Source: Falsiroseomonas sp051433195 (GTDB lineage Bacteria > Pseudomonadota > Alphaproteobacteria > Acetobacterales > Acetobacteraceae). Taken from it: a stretch of DNA of 64,000 nucleotides. A model generated the notes under the pieces. It made no database searches and was not told the origin of the DNA. It saw nothing but the letters and a program-made list of their open reading frames with translations. Every line of letters begins with the position of its first letter. Position 1 is the stretch's first letter. The DNA lies in contig NZ_JBHMFT010000001.1 in NCBI RefSeq assembly GCF_051433195.1, positions 186,001 to 250,000 on the forward strand, given 5' to 3'. A program made the position numbers and the translations under genes. Below, one piece after another: positions 42,556-51,429 of the stretch.

Positions 42556-43122
42556 ATGGCCGCAGAACTCAAATCCGACGCGAAGACCGAAGCCAAGCGC
42601 GGCATCGCGCTGGTCGACGCCGTCGCCACCCAGGCCGCCGCGCAGGCCGAAGCCCAGATGAACACGCAGGCCGAGCCGGCCCGGAAGATGATGGAAGACG
42701 GCGCCGCCAAGGCGCGCGAGACGATGGAGCAGGGCATGCAGCAGGCCACCAAGACCGCCGAGGGCTTCTACAAGGCCGCCGAGCAGGCCGCCGAGTTCAG
42801 CCGCGGCAACCTAGAGGCGATGACCAAGGCGACGCAGACCCTGACCACGGGCATGCAGGACCTCGGTCGCCAGTACTTCGCCATGTCCCAGGCGATCACC
42901 GACCACGCCATGGAAAGCGCCAAGGCGCTGTCCGGCGTGAAGAGCCTGAAGGAAGCCACTGACATCCAGGCCGCCTTCGCCAAGGCCTCGCTGGAGCGCA
43001 CGATGGCCGAGACCGCGAAGCTGCAGGAGGCCGCCTATCGCCTGGCCGAGCAGGCCAGCGCGCCGCTGACCGCCCGCATGACGCTGGCCGCCGAGAAGTT
43101 CGGCAAGCCGCTCGCGGCCTGA
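42556..43122 (+). CDS. Phasin family protein (PHA granule-associated)
   Basis: The 188-aa amphipathic, Ala/Glu/Lys-rich helical protein coats polyhydroxyalkanoate granules. Typical phasin text: FYKAAEQAAEFSRGNLEAM, DLGRQYFAMSQAITDHAMES, AKALSGVKSLKEATDIQAAF. The N-terminal 60 residues are a charged Ala-rich extension rather than the usual short start. GAGGAG lies nine bases before the ATG; no cysteine or enzyme motif is present. PhaR-like operators lie upstream and a hairpin follows. Confidence 0.9.
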   Translation: MAAELKSDAKTEAKRGIALVDAVATQAAAQAEAQMNTQAEPARKMMEDGAAKARETMEQGMQQATKTAEGFYKAAEQAAEFSRGNLEAMTKATQTLTTGMQDLGRQYFAMSQAITDHAMESAKALSGVKSLKEATDIQAAFAKASLERTMAETAKLQEAAYRLAEQASAPLTARMTLAAEKFGKPLAA

Positions 43123-43176
43123 CCTTTCGCTGCCTGAACGTCGGCCGGCCCGCGGGCCGGTCGCCGAGATGCCGAT

Positions 43177-43227
43177 GGCCCGTCCGGGTCGTGTCCTGCC
43201 GCAAGGCAGGCGCGACCGGGGCGGGCC
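43177..43227 (+). terminator. Long imperfect hairpin after the phasin gene
   Basis: A long stem pairs 43177-43200 with 43205-43227 around a GCAA loop (arms start GGCCCG and end GGGCC). It has a few mismatches and no strong T-tract. A second palindrome CCGGCCCGCGGGCCGG lies at 43145-43160. Together they probably terminate the phasin transcript before clpS. The rest of the 319-bp gap to clpS contains TAGAAT (43313-43318) as a possible -10 box and a tandem 8-bp repeat CCGGCAAC at 43381-43396. Confidence 0.5.
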
Positions 43228-43441
43228 TTCTGCATTGTGGGCCATGCCGGTTTTCCCGCATCCTGCCCCTGGCCCCGGGGCCTGCGTTAACCCAAATAGT
43301 CGCTGGCGCGGGTAGAATTGCGTCAAGCCCTTCCCGTGCGGCCCTGCGCTCCGATATCCTACGGTATCAGGCGCCCTCAACCGGCAACCCGGCAACCGGC
43401 CACCAACGACCGGCAAGCCGGGATCAGCAACCAAGGCAGGC

Positions 43442-43795
43442 ATGAGCGACAGCGACAAGCGCCCCGGGCAAGGCAATACGGGGAACAACGGATCGGACGG
43501 CCCGAACACCGGCGTGGTGGTCAAGGCGCGGCCGCGCACCCGCAAGCCGGCGATGTACAAGGTGTTGATGCTGAACGACGACTACACGCCGATGGAATTC
43601 GTCGTGCACGTCCTGGAACGCTTCTTCCAGAAGTCGCGGGACGAGGCGACGCGCATCATGCTGCATGTCCACCGCCGCGGCGTCGGCGTCTGCGGCGTCT
43701 ATACCTACGAGGTCGCCGAGACCAAGGTCACGCAGGTGATGGACCTGGCGCGGCAGAACCAGCACCCTCTGCAATGCACCATCGAGAAAGAATGA
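43442..43795 (+). CDS. clpS: ATP-dependent Clp protease adaptor ClpS
   Basis: The 117-aa N-degron adaptor delivers N-end-rule substrates to ClpAP. The core is textbook: YKVLMLNDDYTPMEFVVHVL and RIMLHVHRRGVGVCGVYTYEVAETK (given here in separate parts, residues 38-95). The 35-residue N-terminal tail is low-complexity and disordered, as in the family. The gene is followed by clpA, the standard order. The start is the ATG at 43442, with a weak GGCAGG-like site. Confidence 0.95.
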   Translation: MSDSDKRPGQGNTGNNGSDGPNTGVVVKARPRTRKPAMYKVLMLNDDYTPMEFVVHVLERFFQKSRDEATRIMLHVHRRGVGVCGVYTYEVAETKVTQVMDLARQNQHPLQCTIEKE

Positions 43796-43904
43796 TGGCG
43801 AGAACGAGTAACGGCGATTCGCATTGATCCGGCTACGAACGAAGTGCGAGCCTGGACCTGTCGCCGGAGCAGGGGCATGACCACATTGAGGGCAAACCGT
43901 GCCG

Positions 43905-43924
43905 GGGTGCTGCGTTGAGCACCC
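43905..43924 (+). promoter_or_regulatory. Hairpin in the clpS-clpA gap
   Basis: A perfect 7-bp stem GGGTGCT/AGCACCC with a 6-base loop lies 28 bases before the clpA ATG. It is not followed by T residues. It could pause transcription or affect clpA translation. The rest of the 156-bp gap shows nothing clear. Confidence 0.35.
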
Positions 43925-43951
43925 AGGCCACCCGTTAGGGAGCGTCAGACC

Positions 43952-46306
43952 ATGCTGTCCCGCAACCTCGAGCAGACGCTCCACCGTGCCCTCGGCCTCG
44001 CGAACGACCGCCGGCACGAATACGCGACACTCGAACACCTGCTGCTTGCCCTGGCCGACGACGTGGACGCCGCCACCGTGCTGCGTGCCTGCGGCGTCGA
44101 CAGCGACAAGTTGAAGCGCGACCTCGCCGATTTCCTGGACAAGGATCTCGCGGGCCTCGTCTCCGACCGTGCCGGCGATGCCAAGCCCACCGCGGGCTTC
44201 CAGCGCGTCGTCCAACGTGCCGCCATCCACGTCCAGTCCTCGGGCCGGGACGAGGTGTCGGGGGCCAATGTGCTGGTCGCGCTGTTCTCCGAACGCGAAA
44301 GCCACGCGGTCTATTTCCTGCAATTGCAGGACATGACCCGGCTGGATGCGGTGAACTTCATCAGCCACGGCATCGCCAAGGCGCCTGGCCGCAGCACGTC
44401 CCGCCCTGTGCAGGGCAGCGCCCAGACGCCGGAGGAGCCTGTGGAGAAGGAGGAGAAGCCGACCCGCGGCGGGGCCAACCGCGGCCAGGACGCGCTGTCC
44501 AACTACTGCGTCAACCTCAACAAGAAAGCGCAGGCGGGCAAGATCGACCCGCTGATCGGGCGCGACTCGGAAATCGAGCGCACCATCCAGATCCTGTGCC
44601 GCCGCACCAAGAACAACCCGCTGTATGTGGGCGACCCCGGCGTCGGCAAGACCGCCATCGCGGAGGGCCTGGCCAAGCGGATCATCGAGGGCGACGTGCC
44701 GGAGGTGCTGGCGAAGTCCACCATCTTCGCGCTCGACATGGGCAGCCTGCTCGCCGGCACCCGCTACCGTGGCGACTTCGAGGAACGCCTGAAGGCCGTG
44801 GTGAATGAGCTGGAGCAGCAGCCCGGCTCCATCCTGTTCATCGACGAGATCCACACCGTGATCGGCGCCGGGGCGACCTCCGGCGGCGCCATGGATGCCT
44901 CGAACCTGCTGAAGCCCGCTTTGGCCCAGGGCACGCTGCGCTGCATCGGCAGCACGACCTACAAGGAATACCGGCAGCACTTCGAGAAGGACCGCGCCCT
45001 GGTGCGGCGCTTCCAGAAGATCGACGTCAACGAGCCGAACCTGGAAGACGCGGTGAAGATCCTCCAGGGCCTCAAGACCAACTACGAGAAGCACCACAAG
45101 GTCCGCTACACGCCGGAGGCGATCCGCGCGGCGGTGGAGCTTTCCGCCAAGTACATCCATGACCGTAAGCTGCCGGACAAGGCGATCGACGTGATCGACG
45201 AGGTCGGTGCGTCGCGGATGCTGCTGCCGGAGGGCAAGCGCCGGAAGACGGTGACCTTGAAGGATGTCGAGGAGATCGTGGCGAAGATCGCCCGCATTCC
45301 CCCGAAATCCGTCAGCTCGGACGACAAGGAGACGCTGCGGAACCTGGAGCGCGACCTGAAGTCCATGGTCTTCGGGCAGGAGAAGGCGATCGACGCGCTG
45401 TCGGCCGCCATCAAGCTGTCCCGTGCCGGCCTGCGCGACGCGGAGAAGCCGATCGGCAACTACCTGTTCAGCGGCCCGACCGGCGTCGGCAAGACCGAGG
45501 TGGCGAAGCAGCTGGCCAAGACGCTCGGCATCGAGCTGATCCGCTTCGACATGTCGGAATACATGGAGCGGCACAGCGTCAGCCGGCTGATCGGCGCGCC
45601 GCCGGGCTATGTCGGCTTCGACCAGGGCGGCCTGCTGACCGATGGCATCGACCAGCATCCGCATTGCGTGCTGCTGCTCGATGAGATCGAGAAGGCGCAC
45701 CAGGACCTGTACAACATCCTGCTGCAGGTGATGGACCACGGGAAGCTGACGGACCACAACGGCAAGACCGTCGACTTCCGCAACGTCATCCTGATCATGA
45801 CGACCAATGCCGGCGCCTCCGACATGGCGAAGAACAGCATCGGCTTCGGGCGCGACAAGCGCACCGGGGAGGATGAGGACGCCATCAAGCGCCTGTTCAC
45901 GCCGGAATTCCGCAACCGGCTGGACGCGGTGATCGGCTTCGGCGGCCTGACGCCGGAGATCGTGGCCCGGGTGGTGGACAAGTTCATCATGCAGCTTGAG
46001 GCCCAGTTGGCCGATCGCAACGTGACGATCGAACTGTCCTCCGCGGCGCGGGAATGGCTGTCCGAGCGTGGCTACGATCCGCTCTATGGCGCACGCCCGC
46101 TCGGCCGCGTGATCCAGGAGGTGGTGAAGAAGCCGCTGGCGGAGGAGCTGCTGTTCGGCAAGCTGGTCAAGGGCGGCTCGGTGAAGGTCGGCCTCAAGGA
46201 CGGCGCGCTGGTCTTCGACTATTTCGAGGCCGCCCCGCCCGCTTTGCCCAAGCCGGAGGACAGCGGCGACGGCGAGGCGGAGAAGGAGCCGGAGACGGCG
46301 GAGTAG
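43952..46306 (+). CDS. clpA: ATP-dependent Clp protease ATP-binding subunit ClpA
   Basis: This 784-aa AAA+ unfoldase feeds ClpP. It has an N-terminal double Clp-N domain (LEQTLHRALGLANDRRHEYA), then AAA1 with GDPGVGKTAIAEGLAKR and AAA2 with GPTGVGKTEVAKQLAK. Walker B ends and arginine fingers are present, as is the ClpP-interacting IGF-like region (NSIGFGRD). Length is slightly more than E. coli ClpA (758), from a charged linker (about 150-180). A GGGAG site precedes the ATG. A strong terminator follows the stop. Confidence 0.97.
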   Translation: MLSRNLEQTLHRALGLANDRRHEYATLEHLLLALADDVDAATVLRACGVDSDKLKRDLADFLDKDLAGLVSDRAGDAKPTAGFQRVVQRAAIHVQSSGRDEVSGANVLVALFSERESHAVYFLQLQDMTRLDAVNFISHGIAKAPGRSTSRPVQGSAQTPEEPVEKEEKPTRGGANRGQDALSNYCVNLNKKAQAGKIDPLIGRDSEIERTIQILCRRTKNNPLYVGDPGVGKTAIAEGLAKRIIEGDVPEVLAKSTIFALDMGSLLAGTRYRGDFEERLKAVVNELEQQPGSILFIDEIHTVIGAGATSGGAMDASNLLKPALAQGTLRCIGSTTYKEYRQHFEKDRALVRRFQKIDVNEPNLEDAVKILQGLKTNYEKHHKVRYTPEAIRAAVELSAKYIHDRKLPDKAIDVIDEVGASRMLLPEGKRRKTVTLKDVEEIVAKIARIPPKSVSSDDKETLRNLERDLKSMVFGQEKAIDALSAAIKLSRAGLRDAEKPIGNYLFSGPTGVGKTEVAKQLAKTLGIELIRFDMSEYMERHSVSRLIGAPPGYVGFDQGGLLTDGIDQHPHCVLLLDEIEKAHQDLYNILLQVMDHGKLTDHNGKTVDFRNVILIMTTNAGASDMAKNSIGFGRDKRTGEDEDAIKRLFTPEFRNRLDAVIGFGGLTPEIVARVVDKFIMQLEAQLADRNVTIELSSAAREWLSERGYDPLYGARPLGRVIQEVVKKPLAEELLFGKLVKGGSVKVGLKDGALVFDYFEAAPPALPKPEDSGDGEAEKEPETAE

Positions 46307-46336
46307 GCTCCGCCACCCGACGCCAGGCATATCCGG

Positions 46337-46371
46337 AAGGTGTCTCCCGCAGGGGAGGCACCTTTCTTTTT
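46337..46371 (+). terminator. Intrinsic terminator of clpA
   Basis: A 12-bp stem (46337-46348 with 46353-46364, one G-U pair) with loop GCAG is followed by a TCTTTTT tail ending at 46371. It lies 30 bases after the clpA stop and 30 bases before the AhpD-like ATG, so that gene probably has its own promoter or reads through weakly. Confidence 0.88.
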
Positions 46372-46401
46372 GAACGGTCTTCTGGACCGGAAGGACGAAC
46401 G

Positions 46402-46761
46402 ATGACCACCGATACGCGGATCGAGGACTGGGACAGCTACAGCGCCGGGCTGCGCGACCGCGGCCGGGAGCTGAAGGAATTGCACCCGGAGGTGGTGAAG
46501 GGCTTCGGCGCGCTCAGCCGGGCGGCCTCGACCACGAAGCTGCTGGACGCCAAGACCCGCGAGCTGATCGCCATCGCGGTTGCCGTCACCACCCGCTGCC
46601 AGGGCTGCATCGACGCCCACGCCCGCAAGGCCAAGGCGGCAGGCGCGAGCCGGGAGGAGATCGCGGAGGCGCTCGGCGTCGCCATCGCCGTCAATGCCGG
46701 GGCGGCGCTGACCTATTCCCTGCATGTGCTGGACGCGGTGGCCGGGGCAGGGGAGGGCTGA
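46402..46761 (+). CDS. Carboxymuconolactone decarboxylase/AhpD-like protein
   Basis: This 119-aa protein has the CMD/AhpD core: HPEVVKGFGALSRAAST, TRELIAIAVAVTTRCQGCID, and a CxxC-x3-H motif (Cys66, Cys69, His73). Proteins with this motif are small thiol peroxidases or alkylhydroperoxidase-like enzymes rather than true decarboxylases. The rest (ALGVAIAVNAGAALTYSLHVLDA) is family-typical. It stands alone after the clpA terminator. Confidence 0.92.
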   Translation: MTTDTRIEDWDSYSAGLRDRGRELKELHPEVVKGFGALSRAASTTKLLDAKTRELIAIAVAVTTRCQGCIDAHARKAKAAGASREEIAEALGVAIAVNAGAALTYSLHVLDAVAGAGEG

Positions 46762-46890
46762 GAGGCGAGCCGGGACGCGGTTGATCGGCCTCGACCGGAT
46801 TGAACGATATGGCCCCGATGCAGGTGCCGGTCAGCGGCACCTTCACCCTGGGCGGGCGGACGACGGCAGAGCTGCCCGGCGCGGCGCCGC

Positions 46891-47508
46891 CTATTGAATC
46901 GGCGGCCGGATGCCGACGATGGCGGCGGTCGACTCCAGAAAGGTGTTCGCGTAGCCGCTGTCCTTCCAGTACTTGTCCAGGAAGGCTGCGATCAGCGTGT
47001 GGTCCCGCACCACGAAGTGCCCATTATTGGCATCGAAGAAGTGGAAGCGGTTGTCCCGCCCGTGCCGCAGCGCGATGGCGTGGCTGCCGCCCGTGCCCGT
47101 CACGGTGATGCCGTAGCAACCATAGGCCTTGGCGGCGATGGAACGGATGAAGCCGCCGGTCAGCATCGTGGCCCGCCTCGCCTTCAGCCCGTCCGACAGC
47201 GTCATCTGGAAGGGGCCGGTGGCGGCGGTCCAGTAGTCCAGCCATCTGGCGGCGAGCGTGCCGTCTGACAGCGTCTGCGACATGGTGGATTTCCACGGCG
47301 GGTTGTCGCAGACCTTGGCGCCATCGAACGGGAAGTTCTTCGCCTGGTATTGCAGGGAGATCCAGGTGGCGGCGAGGCCGATGCAGTAGCCGTCGGTGGA
47401 GGTGCCCCAGGGCCCCGGCTGGGTCATCGCCGGCGTCTGCGCCTGGTTCATGGCGAAGACGAGCTGGCCCTTGGCCTTGGCGGCATTCTGCAGCGCGTTC
47501 CATTGCAT
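46891..47508 (-). CDS. YopT-like cysteine protease (peptidase family C58-like)
   Basis: The 205-aa protein shows the C58 catalytic triad: Cys42 in STDGYCIGLAATW, His143 in GGSHAIALRHG and Asp159 in FFDANNGHFVV. The 16-residue His-Asp spacing equals that of Yersinia YopT (His258/Asp274). Such proteases cut eukaryotic or bacterial proteins and are often secreted effectors; here no signal peptide, secretion genes or self-cleavage region are seen. The substrate is unknown. The start is ATG 47508 with GGAAGG upstream; a GTG at 47535 is possible. It stands alone; the 129-bp gap to the AhpD-like gene is empty. Confidence 0.75.
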   Translation of the reverse strand: MQWNALQNAAKAKGQLVFAMNQAQTPAMTQPGPWGTSTDGYCIGLAATWISLQYQAKNFPFDGAKVCDNPPWKSTMSQTLSDGTLAARWLDYWTAATGPFQMTLSDGLKARRATMLTGGFIRSIAAKAYGCYGITVTGTGGSHAIALRHGRDNRFHFFDANNGHFVVRDHTLIAAFLDKYWKDSGYANTFLESTAAIVGIRPPIQ

Positions 47509-47589
47509 GGCGATGCACCTTCCGGGGTGATGCACCCTATCCCCCAGGTCGGCCGCCCGCGATCGATGTTTCGTTTCGGGTGTTTCGCG

Positions 47590-48423
47590 CTACCCCGCCG
47601 GGATGCCGACGAAGTCCAGCACCTCCCGGTACACCGGCGCCGCCGCCAGGCCGATGGTCCGCAGCGGCGCGGCGAGGGCGGCCATGATGCCGATATGGCC
47701 GACATCCTCATACAGCTGCGCCCGCACCGGCCGGCTGGCGGCCTGGAGCGCCGCCGTCAGCTCGCGGGTGTGGAACGGCCCGACCACCGTATCCGCCAGC
47801 CCGTGCAGCAGCAGCATCGGCGGCGCGCCGGCCAGGGTGGCGCGGTCCGGCGTCGCCTGGATCAGGCCACCGGGCGCCTCGGCGAAGATGCTGATGATCG
47901 GCTCGTAGTCCGGCTGCCACCAGATCGGCGCGGCCAGCAGGATGCCGCCGGCGAGGCCAGGCTGCACGCCCCAGCCCGGGTCCAGCGCCAGCGATGCCGC
48001 CAGGAATCCGCCGGCCGAATGGCCCATGGCATAGGCCGGCCCGCGCGGGACCTGCGGCGCGGTCCGCAGCCAGCGCATGGCGAGCGCCGCATCCTCGACG
48101 AAATCCGGCCAGCGTGCCTCAGGCCACAGCCGGTAGTCCGGCACCGCCACCGCGATGCCGCGCACCGCCAGGGTGCGGGCGAGGAAGGCGTAGTCCTTGC
48201 GGCTGCCGGTCTCCCAGCCGCCGCCATGGAAGAACACCACCAGCGGCGTCTCCGGCCCCGGCATCGGCGGCAGGGTCAGGTCCAGCCGGTGGCGGGGCAG
48301 GGGGCCATAGGCCAGGTCCGGCACCAGCATGCTGCCGCGGCGGGGCGTGAACGCATTTGCCAGGTCGGTCGGCGAGCAGCCCGCGAGCAGCGGCGCGCCG
48401 AGCAGGAGGCGGCGGCCGATCAG
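47590..48423 (-). CDS. Alpha/beta hydrolase lipoprotein, apparent CTG start
   Basis: The 277-aa protein resembles carboxylesterase/acetyl-hydrolase enzymes: HGGGWETGS oxyanion motif, nucleophile in MGHSAGGFLA and a C-terminal YEDVGHIG for the His. The N-terminus RRLLLGAPLLAGCSP is a lipobox, so it is probably a membrane lipoprotein. No ATG, GTG or TTG lies before the signal sequence; the first usable codon is CTG at 48423, which overlaps the PPK2 stop (CTGATC). Rare CTG initiation with translational coupling is therefore proposed. Otherwise the lipobox would not be translated. Confidence 0.75.
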   Translation of the reverse strand: MIGRRLLLGAPLLAGCSPTDLANAFTPRRGSMLVPDLAYGPLPRHRLDLTLPPMPGPETPLVVFFHGGGWETGSRKDYAFLARTLAVRGIAVAVPDYRLWPEARWPDFVEDAALAMRWLRTAPQVPRGPAYAMGHSAGGFLAASLALDPGWGVQPGLAGGILLAAPIWWQPDYEPIISIFAEAPGGLIQATPDRATLAGAPPMLLLHGLADTVVGPFHTRELTAALQAASRPVRAQLYEDVGHIGIMAALAAPLRTIGLAAAPVYREVLDFVGIPAG

Positions 48424-49322
48424 GCGCCGAGATCCTCGCGCGCCTGCACCAGGGCGCGGCGCTGGGCGTCGGTCACTACCGGATAGTGCAGGGCTAGATC
48501 CTCCAGCGCCTTGGCGATGGCGGCGGCGACCACCAGGCGGGTGAACCACTTGCGGTCCGCCGGCACCACGTACCAGGGCGCGTCGGGCGTGGCGGTGGCG
48601 CGGATCGCGGCCTCGTAGGCGGCGTGATAGGCGTCCCAGTGCTTGCGCTCCGAGACGTCGTTGGCGCTGAACTTCCAGTGCTTCTCCGGCTCCGCGACCC
48701 GCTTCAGGAAGCGTTCGCGCTGTTCCTCCGGGCTGACATGCAGGAAGAACTTCAGCACCACCACGCCCTGCCGGCCGAGGTAGCGCTCGAAGGCGGCGAT
48801 ATCCTCCAGCCGCTCGTCCCAGATGCGCTTGGTCAGCAGCTTCGGCGGCAGCTTCTGCGACTCGACGATGGCCGGATGCACGCGCGCCACCAGCACTTCC
48901 TCGTACCAGGACCGGTTGTGGATGCCGATGGTGCCGCGGCTGGGCATGGCAGTGACGTGGCGCCAGAGGAAATCGTGGTCCAGCTCGTTTGCGCTCGGTG
49001 CCTTGAAGGACGTCACGTGGCAGCCCTGCGGATTGACGCCGGAGAAGACGTGCTTGATGGCGCCGTCCTTGCCCGCGGCGTCCATCGCCTGGAAGATGCA
49101 GAGGACCGCCCAGCGATCCTGCGCGTACAGCATGTCCTGCTGCGTCGCGAGGTAGTCGACCCCGCGCTGCAACTGCTCGGCGGCTTCCTTCTTCTTCATC
49201 TCGAGGCCGGCGGTGTCGTCCGGGCGGTGGTCCTTCAGGTGGAAGGCCTTGCCATCCTCCACCCGGAAGCGCGACAGCACCGATTCGATCAGTCGTTCCA
49301 CCTGTCGCGTTCCCTTGCTCAT
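48420..49322 (-). CDS. Polyphosphate kinase 2 family protein
   Basis: This 300-aa PPK2 enzyme phosphorylates nucleoside mono- or diphosphates with polyphosphate. The P-loop is MDAAGKDGAIKHVFSGVN and the Walker-B-like motif NRSWYEEVLV. A lid region (HVSPEEQRERFLKR) and WKFSANDVSERKHWDAY are typical of class I/III PPK2. Start and stop overlap neighbours (ATGA with the MFS stop). No ppk1 is in the window. Confidence 0.94.
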   Translation of the reverse strand: MSKGTRQVERLIESVLSRFRVEDGKAFHLKDHRPDDTAGLEMKKKEAAEQLQRGVDYLATQQDMLYAQDRWAVLCIFQAMDAAGKDGAIKHVFSGVNPQGCHVTSFKAPSANELDHDFLWRHVTAMPSRGTIGIHNRSWYEEVLVARVHPAIVESQKLPPKLLTKRIWDERLEDIAAFERYLGRQGVVVLKFFLHVSPEEQRERFLKRVAEPEKHWKFSANDVSERKHWDAYHAAYEAAIRATATPDAPWYVVPADRKWFTRLVVAAAIAKALEDLALHYPVVTDAQRRALVQAREDLGA

Positions 49323-50533
49323 TCCGGCCGCAGCATCCGCCAGCCGGCCACGGCCTGCAGCGCCAGCGTCATCGCCAGGGCCCAGCCATATCCGGCCGTA
49401 TTCCAGCCGCCATCCGCGCCGGTCGGCCAGAGGTCGAGGATCCAGCCGATGGCATTCTGTAGCAGGAACACCAGCACCAGCATCGTCACGTTGATGGCGG
49501 TGGCGACCCGCCCCGCCAGTTCCGCACCGAAGCGCTGGCCGATGGCGGCATAGCCGGAGGGGCCGGCGGCGCCGCACAGCGCGAAGGCGAACCAGACCAG
49601 CCCGAGCGCCACCATCCCGCGCGGCGGCTGCGCGATCAGCAGGACCTGCACCAGCGCGATGCCGCCCATGGCGAGCCACGGCACCAGCATCGGGTGGTGC
49701 CCGCGGCGTTGCAGGAGGGAGGCGAGCTGGCCGGTGCCGGCGCTGCCCACCATCAGCCCGGCGGCGTAGCACAGCAGCAGCAGGGCCCGCGCCGCCTCCG
49801 CTTGCTGTCCCACGTCGCGCAGCCACGGCCCGGCCCAGAGCCCCTGGTAGGTGAAGTTCAGCGCCGAGAGCAGCGCGACGGAGGGCGCGAAGCGCAGGAA
49901 GGCCGGGTGGCGGAAGATGCGGCCGAACTCGCCGATCTCCTGCCCCAGCCGCCGCTTCGGCGGGGAAGCTGCCCCCGGCCCGCGATCCGGCACCGAGATC
50001 CAGATCCACAGGCTGACGCCAACGGACATCGCGGTCAGCAGCCCGAAAATGCCGCGCCAGCCGATCTCCGGCACCAGCAGCGCCACCGGCACCGTCGCGG
50101 CGATGCTGCCGAAGGAGCCGACCAGGACACCATAGCCGGTCATCCCGGCGACGCGGTCGCGCGGGTACCACTGCGTGTTGACCTTCAGCATGGCGATCAG
50201 CCCGGCCGAGATTCCGAACCCCGTCACCACCCGGCCGAGCGCAAGCCCGAAGGTGCCGGTGGCCAGGGCGCACAGCAGGAAGCCGGTGGCCGCGACCAGC
50301 GCCAGCACGGCCTGCACCCGCCTTGCGCCCCACAGATCGATGGCGAGCCCGACCGGCAACTGCGCCGCCGCATAGGCCGCGAAGAACATCGCGGCCAGCA
50401 GGCCCAACTCGCTGGCGGACAGCGCGAATTCCAGCGCCAGCAACGGGCCGAGCGTCGCGATCATGGTGCGCGACGCCTGGTTGACGAAGTTCAGCCCGGC
50501 CAGGGGCAGCGTGATCCGGGCGAATTGCCGCAT
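49319..50533 (-). CDS. MFS transporter
   Basis: This 404-aa membrane protein has about 12 hydrophobic helices and MFS loop motifs such as GLAIDLWGARRVQ and GRVVTGFGISAGLIAMLK. It resembles nitrate/nitrite or sugar-phosphate-type MFS proteins but the substrate is unknown. The start at 50533 (MRQFARITLPLAGLNFVNQAS) avoids a non-similar extension. It overlaps the PPK2 gene, so transport and polyphosphate-dependent phosphorylation may be linked, which is inference. Confidence 0.88.
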   Translation of the reverse strand: MRQFARITLPLAGLNFVNQASRTMIATLGPLLALEFALSASELGLLAAMFFAAYAAAQLPVGLAIDLWGARRVQAVLALVAATGFLLCALATGTFGLALGRVVTGFGISAGLIAMLKVNTQWYPRDRVAGMTGYGVLVGSFGSIAATVPVALLVPEIGWRGIFGLLTAMSVGVSLWIWISVPDRGPGAASPPKRRLGQEIGEFGRIFRHPAFLRFAPSVALLSALNFTYQGLWAGPWLRDVGQQAEAARALLLLCYAAGLMVGSAGTGQLASLLQRRGHHPMLVPWLAMGGIALVQVLLIAQPPRGMVALGLVWFAFALCGAAGPSGYAAIGQRFGAELAGRVATAINVTMLVLVFLLQNAIGWILDLWPTGADGGWNTAGYGWALAMTLALQAVAGWRMLRPE

Positions 50534-50537
50534 GAAA

Positions 50538-51422
50538 TCAGGGCAGCCGGAGGCGGACGCTGACGGGGCAGTGGTCGGACAGGGTCTGCCGGTAGCGGTT
50601 GCCGCGCTCGGCATAGGCCATCACGGCCAGGCTGCGCGGCACCAGCCACTCCCGCGCCGGCCCGCCGAGCCAGAGATGGCTGACGAAGGGCCGCCCGCCG
50701 CGCGCATCGGCCCAGCAGGGGGAGGACAGCCCCTCCGTCGCGCGGATCATGGGTGCTGCGTCGTCCAGGATGGTGCCGAAATCATCGCCGGGCCGGATGC
50801 GACGGTTGAAGTCGCCGAGGATGGCGAAGGCCACGCCCTCCCGCTCCCGCGCCGCCGCCCATTCGGCGATGATGCGGCCCTGGCGCGCCAGGTTGTCGCA
50901 GTCCCGCGGGGCGGAGGGGCCGAAGCGGTCCTCCCGGCAGCCGGCGTCGAGATGCACGGACAGCAGCCGCAGGCGGGCGCCACCGCTTCCCTCCGTGGCG
51001 GGGGCCTCCACCAGGATATCGGCGCCGCGGCGCAGGCTGTAGCGGGCACGCGGAAACAGGTCGAGGCCGCGCAAATCGGGCATCGGCGTGGCGCGCAGGG
51101 TGCGGCGGATGGCGAAGCCGGGGCGCTGGACGTCCGCCTCGTCGGTCAGGTGGATGGTCCAGTCGGCCGGGTCGAAGACGCGGGCGGCGGCCTCCGCGCC
51201 GTCGATCTCCTGCAACGCCACCACATCGGCGGCGAGGCGGCGGGCGTAGTCGCGCAGCAGCCGGAAATCGGCGGGCTCGCGAGCCGCGATGTTGCGCGGC
51301 AGGGCGGGGTGGCCCTCCGGCTTCAGGGTCAGCCAGGCGATGTTCCAGGTGGCGAGCTTGAGCTCCGCCGCCTGGGAAGGGGCGGCGAACAGGACCAGCA
51401 GGGCGAACAGGATACGGCGCAT
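50538..51422 (-). CDS. Endonuclease/exonuclease/phosphatase family protein, exported
   Basis: The 294-aa DNase I-like fold protein has a signal peptide (MRRILFALLVLFAAPSQAAE). Catalytic motifs are WNIAWL, LQEIDG (metal-binding Glu), GDFNRR and SDHCPV (catalytic His). Its target may be DNA, lipids or inositol phosphates outside the cytoplasm; not known. It lies 7 bases after the DUF2075 gene on the same strand. Confidence 0.9.
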   Translation of the reverse strand: MRRILFALLVLFAAPSQAAELKLATWNIAWLTLKPEGHPALPRNIAAREPADFRLLRDYARRLAADVVALQEIDGAEAAARVFDPADWTIHLTDEADVQRPGFAIRRTLRATPMPDLRGLDLFPRARYSLRRGADILVEAPATEGSGGARLRLLSVHLDAGCREDRFGPSAPRDCDNLARQGRIIAEWAAAREREGVAFAILGDFNRRIRPGDDFGTILDDAAPMIRATEGLSSPCWADARGGRPFVSHLWLGGPAREWLVPRSLAVMAYAERGNRYRQTLSDHCPVSVRLRLP

Positions 51423-51429
51423 GGCGCGG

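Noticed and set aside
43381..43425. Tandem CCGGCAAC repeats before clpS as a CRISPR-like array
   Set aside because: Units are only 8 bp with two exact copies and no spacers of regular length.
46800..47108. Plus-strand frame opening MNDMAPMQVPVSG
   Set aside because: It has no clear ribosome site and most of it runs antisense through the YopT-like gene, so it is treated as a chance frame.
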